Source of the DNA: AP-15 sp963702685
Lineage (GTDB): Bacteria > Pseudomonadota > Alphaproteobacteria > ATCC43930 > CGMCC-115725
DNA length: 64,000 bases
Direction of reading: 5' to 3'
NCBI GenBank assembly: GCA_963702685.1
Contig: CAVPDQ010000021.1
Location: 1-64,000 of the forward strand
Below, piece by piece: positions 18,894-27,482 of the stretch (position 1 is its first letter; each line of letters starts with the position of its first letter). Both the position numbers and the translations under genes were made by a program. The notes under the pieces were generated by a model. That model was given only the letters and a program-made list of their open reading frames with translations, had not been told where the DNA came from and searched no databases.

Positions 18894-20444
18894 TCAAGCC
18901 GGTTGCCGCCGCAGCCGCCCCCAGAGCTGGCGCCACTCGGCAACGCCGAGAGCGAGCGCCAACAGCGCGAAGCTGCCCATCCCGGCGCCGATCAGCCCGG
19001 CAAGGATCGCTATCCGCGCCGCCTCCGAGCCGGCGATCGCGGCACCGAACGAGAGCCGCAGCAGCAGCAGCACCACGCCCATGCCGAACGCGGCGGCGGC
19101 GATGCGCGGCAGGCTGCGCCGCGCCCGGCGGTCGAGCCGGAAATCGCCGCGCCTGACCAGCACAAGAAAGAGGCTCAGCGCGTTGACCCAGCCGGCGCAG
19201 GTGGTCGCGAGCGCGATCCCGACATGTGCGAGGACCTGCATCAGCGCGACCGTCAGGCACAGATTGACCGCCATTGCCGCGATCGCGATCCGCACCGGAG
19301 TCTTGGTGTCGTGGCGGGCAAAAAAGGCCGGGGCCAGCACCTTGACCAGGACAAACGCCGGCAGTCCCGCGGCATAGGCCGCCAGCGCCGAGGCCGTCGC
19401 CGCGGTGTCGGCGGCGTCAAAGGCGCCGCGTTGAAACAGCGCCGCGAGGATCGGCGTCGCCAGCAGGCCGAGGCCGACTGCCGCCGGCAACGTCAGCAGC
19501 AATGCCAGCTCGACCCCACGGTTTTGCGTCGCCGCGGCGGCGGCGCGGTCGCCGAGCCGCAGCTGGCGCGACAAAGGCGGCAGGATAGCAGTGCCGACAG
19601 CGATCCCGACGACCCCGAGCGGCAGCTGGTTCAGCCGGTCGGCGTAATAGAGATACGACACCGAGCCGCTCGGCAAAAACGAGGCGAGCGCCGTAGAGAT
19701 CAGCAGGTTTACCTGGGTGACGCCGGCGCCGAGCACCCCCGGCGCCATGATCGAAAGCGTGCGGCGCACCGCCGGGGTCAGCCGCGGCAACGGCAGCCGC
19801 AGCGCCAGCCCGGCGCGGGCGCAGCCCCACATCAGCCACAGAAACTGGGCAAAGCCGGCGGCGCTCACCGCCCAGGCGAGAGCGCGGCCGTCCTGCCAGC
19901 CGAACCGCCGGGTCAGCAGCAACGCCGCGATCAGAAAGAGATTGAGGAGGATCGGGGTCGCGGCGGGAGCGGCGAACCGTTCGATCGAATTCAGCACCCC
20001 GCCCTGCAACGCCACCAGCGCGATAAACAGGAGATAAGGGAAGGTGATCCGCGCGAGATCGGTGGCGAGCGCAAACTTTTCGGGCTCGGCGCCAAACCCC
20101 GGCGCCATCACCCGCATCAGCAACGGCATAAAGATTTCGCCGAGGAGGACAAAGCCGAGCAGCGCTACGAGCAGCACCGCCAGCGCGTCCTCGGCAAAAA
20201 GCCGCGCCTCTTCCTTGCCGCGTTCGGCGAGCATGCCGGCAAAAAGCGGCACGAAGGCTGCGCTGAAGGCGCCCTCGGCGAACAGGCTGCGAAACAAATT
20301 AGGCAGTCGCAACGCGACAAAAAACGCGTCCGCCACCGGCCCGGCGCCGAGCAATGCCGCGGTCAGGATGTCGCGGACAAAGCCCATCACCCGGCTCACC
20401 AGCGTATAGGAGCCGACCGTCGCGACCGAGCGCAGCAAGGTCAT
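18894..20444 (-). CDS. murJ: Lipid II flippase MurJ
   Basis: The 516-residue polytopic membrane protein of the MviN/MATE-like fold moves lipid II across the inner membrane for peptidoglycan synthesis. The N-terminus VSRVMGFVRDILTAALLGAG and the segments ADAFFVALRLPNLFRSLFAEGAFSAAFVP (about residues 38-66) are diagnostic; fourteen hydrophobic helices can be traced. Length and start at 20444 fit the family. It is followed by trpS. Confidence 0.95.
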   Translation of the reverse strand: MTLLRSVATVGSYTLVSRVMGFVRDILTAALLGAGPVADAFFVALRLPNLFRSLFAEGAFSAAFVPLFAGMLAERGKEEARLFAEDALAVLLVALLGFVLLGEIFMPLLMRVMAPGFGAEPEKFALATDLARITFPYLLFIALVALQGGVLNSIERFAAPAATPILLNLFLIAALLLTRRFGWQDGRALAWAVSAAGFAQFLWLMWGCARAGLALRLPLPRLTPAVRRTLSIMAPGVLGAGVTQVNLLISTALASFLPSGSVSYLYYADRLNQLPLGVVGIAVGTAILPPLSRQLRLGDRAAAAATQNRGVELALLLTLPAAVGLGLLATPILAALFQRGAFDAADTAATASALAAYAAGLPAFVLVKVLAPAFFARHDTKTPVRIAIAAMAVNLCLTVALMQVLAHVGIALATTCAGWVNALSLFLVLVRRGDFRLDRRARRSLPRIAAAAFGMGVVLLLLRLSFGAAIAGSEAARIAILAGLIGAGMGSFALLALALGVAEWRQLWGRLRRQPA

Positions 20445-20561
20445 CGCACCGGTGTAATCGAAAACGCCGCGCGAGAAAACCGCGAGCCGGCGGTCTGCCC
20501 GCTGGCGCGCCTACCTGAACGGCAGCCGCCGGGCACCGGCTTTTTGGCGGAACGCGGCAGG

Positions 20562-21470
20562 TCAGGCGGCGGTCGCAACCTTTTTGCCGACCCTGCGGTC
20601 GTAATCTTCCCACATCAGGCGGCAGATCGTGCCGGGGGTGAAGCGGTAGTGGCCGTGCTGGCCGATGATCTCGCCGACCGGGGTCACCTCGGCAGCCGAG
20701 CCGGTCAGGAACATTTCTTCGGCGCGCCCCAGCTCCTCGGGCATGATGGCCCGCTCGACGACTTTGATGCCGCGCTTTTTGGCGAGCTCGATCACGGTCT
20801 TCCGGGTGATCCCGTTCAAAAAGCAATCCGGGGTTGGCGTGTGCAATTCGCCGTTGAAGACGAGAAAGAGATTGGCGCCGGTGCCCTCGGCCAGCTGCCC
20901 GCGCCAATCGAGCATCAGCGCGTCGTCGCAGCCATCGGCCTCGGCATCGTGCTTCGAGATCGTGCAGATCATGTAAAGCCCGGCGGCCTTGGCCTGGGTC
21001 GGCGCGGTATGCGGCGCCGGGCGCGCCCACGGCGCCCATTTCATGCGGATCCCCTTGGCGCGCGCCTCGGGCGAGAAATAGGCCGGCCAATCCCACGCGG
21101 CGAGCGCCAGATGGATTTTGGTCGCCTGCGCCGACACCCCCATCTGCTCGGCGCCGCGCCACGCGATCGGCCGGACATAGCCGTCGAGAATCTTGTTGGC
21201 GGCAACCAGCTCGCGCGTCGCGCGCGTCAGGTCGTCCATGCTCGCCGGCACCTCGAAGCCCATGATTCGCGCCGAATTGAGGAGCCGCTCGTTGTGGTCG
21301 TCGAGCCGGAAAACGGTGCCGTTGTAGACCCGCTCGCCCTCGAAGACGCAGCTCGCATAGTGCAGCCCGTGGCTCAGCACATGCAATTTGGCCTCGCGCC
21401 ACGGAACCAGGCGCCCGTCATACCAGATGGAGCCGTCGCGATCGTCAAACGGGGGCGTAGGCATGGACAT
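20562..21470 (-). CDS. ilvE: Branched-chain amino acid aminotransferase
   Basis: A fold-type IV PLP enzyme of 302 residues that transaminates Leu, Ile and Val with 2-oxoglutarate. The PLP lysine is in TQAKAAGLY, and the cofactor-binding EGTGANLF and the FLTGSAAEVTPV segment follow. The N-terminal LSHGLHYASCVFEGER is typical of the family. It is divergently oriented from the marR-like gene, with a 113-base shared upstream region. leuA in this window serves the same pathway but is far away. Confidence 0.93.
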   Translation of the reverse strand: MSMPTPPFDDRDGSIWYDGRLVPWREAKLHVLSHGLHYASCVFEGERVYNGTVFRLDDHNERLLNSARIMGFEVPASMDDLTRATRELVAANKILDGYVRPIAWRGAEQMGVSAQATKIHLALAAWDWPAYFSPEARAKGIRMKWAPWARPAPHTAPTQAKAAGLYMICTISKHDAEADGCDDALMLDWRGQLAEGTGANLFLVFNGELHTPTPDCFLNGITRKTVIELAKKRGIKVVERAIMPEELGRAEEMFLTGSAAEVTPVGEIIGQHGHYRFTPGTICRLMWEDYDRRVGKKVATAA

Positions 21471-21574
21471 CAGGGGACCTTCCTTCTCGAAACGGCCGGC
21501 CCCGGCATGACCCGCGGGCCGGCTGGAAACTATATATCCCGGAGGACGCCCGCACGGTATCGAAGGTTGCGAGA

Positions 21575-21595
21575 TATGTCAATATGACTGACATA
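21575..21595. promoter_or_regulatory. Perfect inverted repeat over the marR start codon
   Basis: TATGTCA (21575-21581) and TGACATA (21589-21595) form a perfect 7-base inverted repeat with a 7-base spacer that contains the ATG at 21584-21586. A direct repeat of GACATAAATTC follows at 21590-21600 and 21604-21614. MarR-family proteins typically repress themselves from such palindromes. Also possible as an operator for the divergent ilvE. Confidence 0.5.
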
Positions 21596-22102
21596 AATTC
21601 GGTGGACATAAATTCACCGGCCGAGCCCCGACTGGCCGAGCCGCTGCTGCACGACGACGAGGTGCGGCAGGGGATCGAGCTGTTGTTCTTCGCCTATCGC
21701 GACTTCACCGCCGAGCCCGACGCGATCTTGGCGCGGCGCGGTTTTGGCCGCGCGCATCACCGGGTGGTGCATTTTGTCGGCCGCCATCCCGAGATCACCG
21801 TCGGCGAGCTGCTCGGCATCCTGCGCATCACCAAGCAGAGCCTCGGCCGCGTCCTGGGGCAGCTGGTGCGGCAAGGGTTTGTCGTGCAGCGCCCGGGACC
21901 GAGCGACCGCCGCCAGCGGCTCCTGGATCTGACGCCCAAAGGGCGGGCGCTGGAGCACGAATTGTCGGCGCCGCAGCGGGCTCGGGTCGGCGCCGCCTAC
22001 CGCCGCGCCGGGCCACAGGCGGTCGAGGGGTTTCGCCGTGTGGTGCTCGAAATTATCGCCGGGGCGGCCGATCGCCGCCGCTTTGCTCCGATAGCGCGCT
22101 GA
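21584..22102 (+). CDS. MarR-family transcriptional regulator
   Basis: The 172-residue protein has the MarR winged helix: GRAHHRVVHFVGRHPEITVGELL, then RITKQSLGRVLGQLVRQGFV as the recognition helix region and RPGPSDRRQRLLDLTPKG as the wing. This subfamily is often encoded next to two-component systems and amino acid genes. The first codons (MTDINSVDINS) derive from a short direct repeat that overlaps a palindrome, so the true start could be the later GTG at 21602. It lies 29 bases upstream of the response regulator gene. Confidence 0.85.
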   Translation: MTDINSVDINSPAEPRLAEPLLHDDEVRQGIELLFFAYRDFTAEPDAILARRGFGRAHHRVVHFVGRHPEITVGELLGILRITKQSLGRVLGQLVRQGFVVQRPGPSDRRQRLLDLTPKGRALEHELSAPQRARVGAAYRRAGPQAVEGFRRVVLEIIAGAADRRRFAPIAR

Positions 22103-22131
22103 GCCCCGGCGGGCGCTATAATCTCCCGCCG

Positions 22132-22815
22132 ATGAGCGCTCGCGAAGCCCATCTTCTCGTCGTCGACGACGATGCGCGTCTCAGGGAATTGCTGAGGCGC
22201 TATCTCGCCGACAACGGTTTTCGCGTCACCACCGCGGCGGATGCGCGCGAGGCGCGCCAGGCGCTGTCGCGCTTCGCCTTCGACCTTGTCGTGCTCGATG
22301 TGATGATGCCGGGCGAGAGCGGGCTCGACCTGACCCGTGCGTTGCGCCGCGAGGGGCGCGTGCCGGTCCTGCTGCTGACCGCGATGGCCGAGCCCGAAGA
22401 CCGCGTCAACGGCCTCGAGCTCGGCGCCGAAGACTATGTCGCCAAACCGTTCGAGCCGCGCGAGCTGGTGCTGCGGGTCCGCAATCTGCTGCAGCGCCGG
22501 CCGGCCACCGACGGCGCGCCGCGCGAGGTCCGCTTTGGCGGTTGCCGCTTCGACCTCGGCCGCGGCGAATTGTTTCGCGGCGGCGATATCGTCCACCTGA
22601 CCGCGGCCGAGGCGGGACTTTTGACCAGCCTCGCGCAAAAGGCCGGCGAGCCGGTCTCGCGTGAAGAGCTGGCGCTCTCCGCGCAGTTCAGCGGCAATGT
22701 CCGCAACGTCGACGTGCAAATGACGCGGCTGCGCCGCAAGATCGAGCGCGACCCGCGCTTTCCGCGCTACCTGCAGACCGTGCGCGGCACCGGCTATGCC
22801 CTCAAGCCCGATTGA
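22132..22815 (+). CDS. OmpR/PhoB-family response regulator
   Basis: A 227-residue regulator with an N-terminal receiver (HLLVVDDDARLRELL; phosphoacceptor D in LVVLDVMMPG; switch lysine in VAKPFEP) and a C-terminal winged-helix DNA-binding domain (LTAAEAGLLTSLA, VDVQMTRLRRKIERDP, YLQTVRGTGYAL). It overlaps the downstream histidine kinase gene by 20 bases. Alphaproteobacterial relatives in this arrangement resemble OmpR/EnvZ-type osmotic or envelope systems. Confidence 0.93.
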   Translation: MSAREAHLLVVDDDARLRELLRRYLADNGFRVTTAADAREARQALSRFAFDLVVLDVMMPGESGLDLTRALRREGRVPVLLLTAMAEPEDRVNGLELGAEDYVAKPFEPRELVLRVRNLLQRRPATDGAPREVRFGGCRFDLGRGELFRGGDIVHLTAAEAGLLTSLAQKAGEPVSREELALSAQFSGNVRNVDVQMTRLRRKIERDPRFPRYLQTVRGTGYALKPD

Positions 22816-24208
22816 TCTCGACGATCCTGCGCTTACCGCCGGACCGGCCGAGGAAGCCGATGCCGAGCCGCGCAGCGAACGCGACATCCGGCCGCACGGC
22901 TGGGTCAAGCGGGTGCTGCCGCGCACGATGTTCGGCCGCTCGCTGTTGATCGTGGTGATGCCGCTGATCCTGCTGCAGGCGATCGCCACCTGGGTTTTTT
23001 ACGACCGGCACTGGGCGGCGGTGTCGTGGCGGCTGGCGAGCGGCGTCGCCGGCGACATCGCGCTGACGATCGATGCGCTGAAGCTCGCCCCCTCGCCGGC
23101 GGCGCGGGCGCGGCTTCTCGGACACGCCTCTGCCGCGACCGATATGGATTTCGCCATTGCGCTGGGCGAAAGGCTGCCGCCGCCGGAAGCGTCGGGCGGC
23201 TCGCTCGCCGAAGAGCAGCTGACCCAGGCGATGCTGGGGCGCACGAGCTTGCCCTACCGCGTCGATACGCTGGCCGATCCGTACCGGGTCCAGGTCAAGG
23301 TAGGGCTCGCCCAGGGGGTGCTGACCGTCGATGTGCCGCGCAATCGGCTGTATAGCTCGACCACCTACATCTTCGTCATGTGGATGGTCGGCTCGTCGCT
23401 GGTCCTTTTGGCCGTGGCGACATTGTTTTTGCGCAACCAGGTAAAGTCGCTGCGCCGGCTGGCGGCCGCCGCGGAGAGCTTTGGCAAGGGGCGGCCGGTG
23501 CCGTTCTTCAAGGTCGAGGGTGCCGTCGAGATACGCCAGGCGGCGGTGGCGTTTATGCGGATGCGCGACCGCATCCAGCGGCAGATCCGGCAGCGCACCC
23601 AGATGCTCGCCGGGGTGTCGCACGATTTGCGCACGCCGCTGACGCGGATGAAGCTCGCGCTCGAAATCCTCGGCGACGACCCGGCGGTCGAGGAATTGAA
23701 ATCGGATGTCGTCGAGATGGAGCACATGGTGCACGGCTATCTCGACTTTGCCCGCGGCGAAGGCACCGAAACGCCGGTCGAAACCGATATCGGCATGCTG
23801 CTCGAAGACCTTGCCGCCGCGGTGCGGCGCGAAGGAACGCAGCTGTCGCTGGCGGCGGCGCCCGTGGAATATGTGATGCCGGTGCGGCCGAATGCGCTGC
23901 GGCGCTGCCTCGGCAATCTGATCGCCAATGCCGGGCGCCACGGCAGCCAGGTCTGGATCAGCGGAATTGCGTCGGACGACGGTATCGACATCCTGGTCGA
24001 TGACGACGGCCCCGGCATCCTGCCGTCCGAACGCGGCCGAATGTTCCGGCCGTTCATTCGCCTCGACGCGTCGCGCAATCCCTCGACCGGCGGCGTCGGG
24101 CTCGGGCTGACGATCGCCCGCGACGTGGCGCGCGGGCATGGCGGCGACGTCCAGCTCGAAACATCGCCGCAAGGCGGTTTGCGCGCGCGGGTTCACCTGC
24201 CGCGCTGA
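22796..24208 (+). CDS. EnvZ-like sensor histidine kinase
   Basis: The 470-residue membrane kinase has a first helix near LLIVVMPLILLQAIATWVF, a periplasmic loop of about 130 residues and a second helix near YIFVMWMVGSSLVLLAVATLF. A HAMP domain follows (LRRLAAAAESFGKGR). The H-box is SHDLRTPLTRM (phosphoacceptor His near residue 279). The ATP-binding domain has NLIANAGRHG, DDDGPGIL and GVGLGLTIARDV. It overlaps its response regulator gene, so the two form one cognate system. Confidence 0.94.
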   Translation: MPSSPIDLDDPALTAGPAEEADAEPRSERDIRPHGWVKRVLPRTMFGRSLLIVVMPLILLQAIATWVFYDRHWAAVSWRLASGVAGDIALTIDALKLAPSPAARARLLGHASAATDMDFAIALGERLPPPEASGGSLAEEQLTQAMLGRTSLPYRVDTLADPYRVQVKVGLAQGVLTVDVPRNRLYSSTTYIFVMWMVGSSLVLLAVATLFLRNQVKSLRRLAAAAESFGKGRPVPFFKVEGAVEIRQAAVAFMRMRDRIQRQIRQRTQMLAGVSHDLRTPLTRMKLALEILGDDPAVEELKSDVVEMEHMVHGYLDFARGEGTETPVETDIGMLLEDLAAAVRREGTQLSLAAAPVEYVMPVRPNALRRCLGNLIANAGRHGSQVWISGIASDDGIDILVDDDGPGILPSERGRMFRPFIRLDASRNPSTGGVGLGLTIARDVARGHGGDVQLETSPQGGLRARVHLPR

Positions 24209-24247
24209 ACCTGGGTCCGGGTCGGCCGCGCGATCAGCGTGCCGCGA

Positions 24248-24685
24248 TCAGCGTGCCGCGTTCGGCTTTGCCATGTCGCGCAGCTCGTCCAGCCCTTCGC
24301 TCGCGCGCTTGCGCAAAACCTCGGCCGCGCCGGCGCCGGCCTTGGACGCGAGCTCGGTGATCTCGCGGCCGTGATTGGCGCTCTTTTCCAGCACCTGCTT
24401 GGCGTATTCGGTGTTTTTGGCGATGCGGTCGTCGGTCGAGGCGGGCTGGGCCAGCTCTCGCATCAGCGCCGAGACATCCTCGACCGCTTGGCGCGCCAGC
24501 TCGATCTGGCAGCGTGCGACCGCCTGATAGCCTTCGACGGCGAGCTGGTTGGCTTGGCTCAGCGCCTCGATATTGCGGCGCTGGCAGGCCATCAATCCCT
24601 CGAAGTCGAACGGACGAAAATGCAAATCGGTCATCATCTTGGTGACGTCAAAATCAAAAAAACGCGGGCGGGCGGTAGCGGCCAT
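24248..24685 (-). CDS. Phasin-family protein
   Basis: A 145-residue helical protein with the phasin signature: FDFEGLMACQRRNIEALSQANQLAVEGYQAVARCQ near residues 22-57, then amphipathic helices rich in Ala. Phasins coat polyhydroxyalkanoate granules and affect their size. No PHA synthase is encoded nearby. It is convergent with the kinase gene, and an AT-richer gap (24686-24791) precedes it as its likely promoter. Confidence 0.85.
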   Translation of the reverse strand: MAATARPRFFDFDVTKMMTDLHFRPFDFEGLMACQRRNIEALSQANQLAVEGYQAVARCQIELARQAVEDVSALMRELAQPASTDDRIAKNTEYAKQVLEKSANHGREITELASKAGAGAAEVLRKRASEGLDELRDMAKPNAAR

Positions 24686-24791
24686 CTCATCGGTTCCGAT
24701 GTTGGAGTACGGGTTATTGTGCGCTGCACAACAACGCGTATATCGGACCTTGGTTTCGGCCGGTCAAGGACTTTTTTGCAGCGCAGCAAAG

Positions 24792-25457
24792 TCAGGTGGG
24801 GAGCGGCTCACCCTCGGGCTGCGCCCTGGCGCTGGGCGACAGCCACCGCTCGATGCGGCGCAGCCTTGCGTCGAGCGTCGCCATCGTCGTCCCGAGATCG
24901 GCCGAATCGTCGCGTTCCCAGACGCGCAAGACAGCCAGATAGGCCGCTGCCGTGAGCTTGACCACGGCGGCGCCGCGCAATCCGCCGGTCCTGATGTCGG
25001 CGGCTTCGAGCATCCAGCGCATCGACCGCAGCATCAGCGCGCCGGTCAGCAGCGCGGTCGGCGGATCGCCCGGCAATTCGCGACGCAGGACGGAGAGAGC
25101 GGGCTTGAACGGGCGTGCTGCGTCCAATCGCCGCATCAAGAGATCGAACAGCCGGTCGCGCGGACGCTCCCCCTGCTCAGGCGCCGGCGGATCGGCCAGC
25201 GCCGCCTCGTCGAGCCGCCGAAAGAAGGCGCGCAGGATCGCTCGTTTCGAGGTGAAGCTGCGATAGACCCGCAGGATCGGCAGCTGCGCTTCGTCGGCGA
25301 CTGCGGCGAGCGAGAGCCGGCGCCAGCCGTCGGTGGCGATGCGGGCGAAAGCGGCTTCGACGATCCGTTCGGCGTCGTTCCCGCTCGCGGCGGCGTCGTT
25401 CCCGCTCGCGGCGGTGTTGTTGCGCCTGCGAGCGCCGGCTGCGCTGCTCTTTGCCAT
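24792..25457 (-). CDS. TetR-like regulator
   Basis: The 221-residue protein has an N-terminal TetR-type HTH: RIVEAAFARIATDGWRRLSLAAVADEA followed by LPILRVYRSFTSKRAILRAFFRR, both slightly divergent from the consensus. The C-terminal domain resembles COQ9-like members (ELPGDPPTALLTGALMLRSMRWMLE). The first 26 residues are low-complexity and contain the repeat AASGNDA twice, encoded by a direct DNA repeat near 25375-25415. The start may therefore lie further in. The regulon is unknown; it is 6 bases upstream of proC on the opposite end of the same strand. Confidence 0.72.
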   Translation of the reverse strand: MAKSSAAGARRRNNTAASGNDAAASGNDAERIVEAAFARIATDGWRRLSLAAVADEAQLPILRVYRSFTSKRAILRAFFRRLDEAALADPPAPEQGERPRDRLFDLLMRRLDAARPFKPALSVLRRELPGDPPTALLTGALMLRSMRWMLEAADIRTGGLRGAAVVKLTAAAYLAVLRVWERDDSADLGTTMATLDARLRRIERWLSPSARAQPEGEPLPT

Positions 25458-25463
25458 GCCGGC

Positions 25464-26288
25464 TCAGCTCGCCAGCTCACGCGAACGCATCGCCGCCGCC
25501 GCGACCGCGCGTTCGAGCAAGGCCGGCAAGCCGTCCTTCGCCATCAGCACATCGAGCGCCGCGCGGGTGGTGCCGCCGGGGCTCGTGACATTCTCGCGCA
25601 ATTGCGCCGGGGTTTCGTCGGAGCGACGCGCCAGCTCCCCCGAGCCGGCAACCGTCGCGCGCGCCAGGCGCGCGGCAAGCTCGCGCGGCAATCCCGCTTT
25701 CTCGCCCGCCTGCGCCAGTGCCTCGATCAGCAAAAAGACATAGGCCGGGCCGCTGCCGGACACCGCCGTCACCGCGTCGAGCAGCGCTTCGTCCTCGACC
25801 CACGCACTTTCGCCGGCGGCGGCGAGGAGGCGCTCGCACAGCCGCCTCTGGCTCATCGTGACAAGCGGGCTCGCGCAAGCGACGGTGATGCCGCGCCCGA
25901 TCGCCGCCGGCGTGTTGGGCATCGTGCGCACCAGCGCCGCCTCGCCGAGATGGCGCGCAATGCCGGCCATGGTTTTGCCGGCGACGATCGAGACGAACAA
26001 TGTCTCGGGCCGAACCCAGCGCCGATAGCCCGGCAGCACCAGATCGACGACTTGCGGCTTGACCGCAAAAATTACCGCGTCCGGGGCCGGCGAGCCCGGC
26101 ACGCTCTCGGGCGTCTTGTGCCAGGAGATGTTCGGCTCTGCGGTCAGGTCGGCCGCCGCACCTTCGGGCTCGACCACCAGGCAATCCCGGACAGCGCCGC
26201 TCGCCAACCAGCCGCGCAGCAGCGCCGTTCCCATCTTGCCGCAGCCGACGAGGAGGAGGGTGAGCTGCGATCCTGGCTCGCTGTCCAT
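25464..26288 (-). CDS. proC: Pyrroline-5-carboxylate reductase
   Basis: ProC performs the last step of proline synthesis with NAD(P)H. The Rossmann motif LLLVGCGKMGTALLRGW opens the protein. DAVIFAVKPQVV, VRTMPNTPAAIGRG and the C-terminal signature VTSPGGTTRAALDVL are diagnostic. The 274-residue length is normal. The order YbjN-like gene, then proC, is common in alphaproteobacteria, with the YbjN-like gene ending 16 bases upstream. Confidence 0.94.
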   Translation of the reverse strand: MDSEPGSQLTLLLVGCGKMGTALLRGWLASGAVRDCLVVEPEGAAADLTAEPNISWHKTPESVPGSPAPDAVIFAVKPQVVDLVLPGYRRWVRPETLFVSIVAGKTMAGIARHLGEAALVRTMPNTPAAIGRGITVACASPLVTMSQRRLCERLLAAAGESAWVEDEALLDAVTAVSGSGPAYVFLLIEALAQAGEKAGLPRELAARLARATVAGSGELARRSDETPAQLRENVTSPGGTTRAALDVLMAKDGLPALLERAVAAAAMRSRELAS

Positions 26289-26304
26289 GCCGGCCGCCTC
26301 TCTG

Positions 26305-26808
26305 TCAGGCTTCTCCGAGCGGGTCGATCATCGCCGCGGCGATCGCCTCGGCAGCGCGCTTGCCGCCCCCCACCACCAGCTGAAACGCCGGATAAAAGCG
26401 CTCGCATTCCGAAAGCGCGATATCGACCAGGTCCTCGACCTGCTCGGCGCTCGCCCCGAGCACGCCGCGCAGCGATATCGCGTGCCGAAACGCCGGAGAA
26501 TTGCCCTCGGCCAAATCGAAATGGCCGAGCCACAGCTTCTCGTTGGCCAGCGCCAAAAGCTCGTAGATCGCCGGGCGCCTGCTTTTTGGCACCTTCATGT
26601 CGAAGCCGCAGGAGAAATGCAGCGCGCTGATCTCCTCCTGCCAGACGAAATAGAGCCGGTAATCGCACCAGCGGCCGGTAATCTCGACGACCAGCTCCTC
26701 CTCGTTCGCGCGATCGTGCGCCCAGTCGTTGGCGACGACAATTTCCTCGACGAGGTCGATCGGGTTGCCGGAAAGCTGCGTCGGTTCGGACGCGGCGAGA
26801 GATGTCAT
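26305..26808 (-). CDS. YbjN-domain protein
   Basis: The 167-residue protein starts at the ATG at 26808 with GAGGAGGG upstream. It contains the YbjN fold segments ELVVEITGRWCDYRLYFVWQ and HFSCGFDMKVPKSRR, then LALANEKLWLGHFDL. The family is related to type III secretion chaperone-like folds and affects stress traits in enterobacteria, but no molecular role is established. It lies between ubiK and proC on the same strand, probably one operon. Confidence 0.8.
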   Translation of the reverse strand: MTSLAASEPTQLSGNPIDLVEEIVVANDWAHDRANEEELVVEITGRWCDYRLYFVWQEEISALHFSCGFDMKVPKSRRPAIYELLALANEKLWLGHFDLAEGNSPAFRHAISLRGVLGASAEQVEDLVDIALSECERFYPAFQLVVGGGKRAAEAIAAAMIDPLGEA

Positions 26809-26861
26809 CAAGCCCTCCTCGGGGCGTTTCGACCTGAATGCCTCGATATGCCGGCGCAATG

Positions 26862-27143
26862 CTACAAAGCGTCGGGAGCGGTGTCGTGCCCGGCCGAAGC
26901 GCCGAGCCGCGCTTCGAGCTCGGCGACGCGTCGGGCCATATCCTCCTGCTCGGCGCGGGCCTTCGCCGCCATCGCCTTGACCGCCTCGAACTCGTCGCGG
27001 CTGACCAGGTCCATGCCGGCCAGCACCCGTTCGAGCTGCGCGCGCAACCGCAACTCGATCTCGCCTTTTACCCCCGACACGGCGCCGGCCGCGCCGGCTG
27101 CGACGCGGGCGAGATCGTCGAAAAACCGGTTCTGGCTCTGCAT
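26862..27143 (-). CDS. ubiK: UbiK-type accessory factor (BMFP family)
   Basis: A 93-residue coiled-coil protein starting at the ATG at 27143 (MQSQNRFFDDLARVAAG) behind GGAGG. The amphipathic N-terminus and the RDEFEAVKAMAAKARAEQEDM coiled coil match the membrane-fusogenic YqiC/UbiK family, which assists aerobic ubiquinone synthesis. The C-terminal helix RRVAELEARL gives trimerisation. Upstream sequence to 27221 is in frame but unlike the family. Confidence 0.82.
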   Translation of the reverse strand: MQSQNRFFDDLARVAAGAAGAVSGVKGEIELRLRAQLERVLAGMDLVSRDEFEAVKAMAAKARAEQEDMARRVAELEARLGASAGHDTAPDAL

Positions 27144-27482
27144 CGCCTGGTCCTCCGTGCCGCCCCGGAGATCCGGGCCGGCCCTTGCATCCGGTCCTTG
27201 CATATGGCCCCCACCGGACATTGCGCATATAGAGAAAACGAGCTTGGCTCAAGCTGGTGCGTCGTCCCGGCCATGCAACCGCCGTCGCGATGCCCGGCCG
27301 ATCCCCGGCGGCGGCGCCCGCGCCCCTTCAACCCAGCGGAGACTTGTCGGCGATTCGCTGAACGAGGAGGCGATACGCGGCTTTTGCCCGCGCCGGTGGG
27401 GGTGGCGTTACCTCAACCGCATGACGCATCGGCCGCGAGCGGCGACCAGAGCGGCGGCGGCCCGTTTCTCGGCCAGATTAAG
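27144..27482. other. Intergenic region with no recognised gene
   Basis: About 340 bases separate ubiK from thiG. I see no conserved reading frame, RNA structure or repeat. The part next to ubiK should hold its promoter; the part next to thiG is its 3' untranslated region. Confidence 0.4.

Noticed and set aside
18810..21587. A 925-residue open frame on the plus strand antisense to murJ and ilvE
   Set aside because: It is the mirror of well-conserved minus-strand genes; its composition is Gln/Arg/Gly-rich shadow sequence with no domain.
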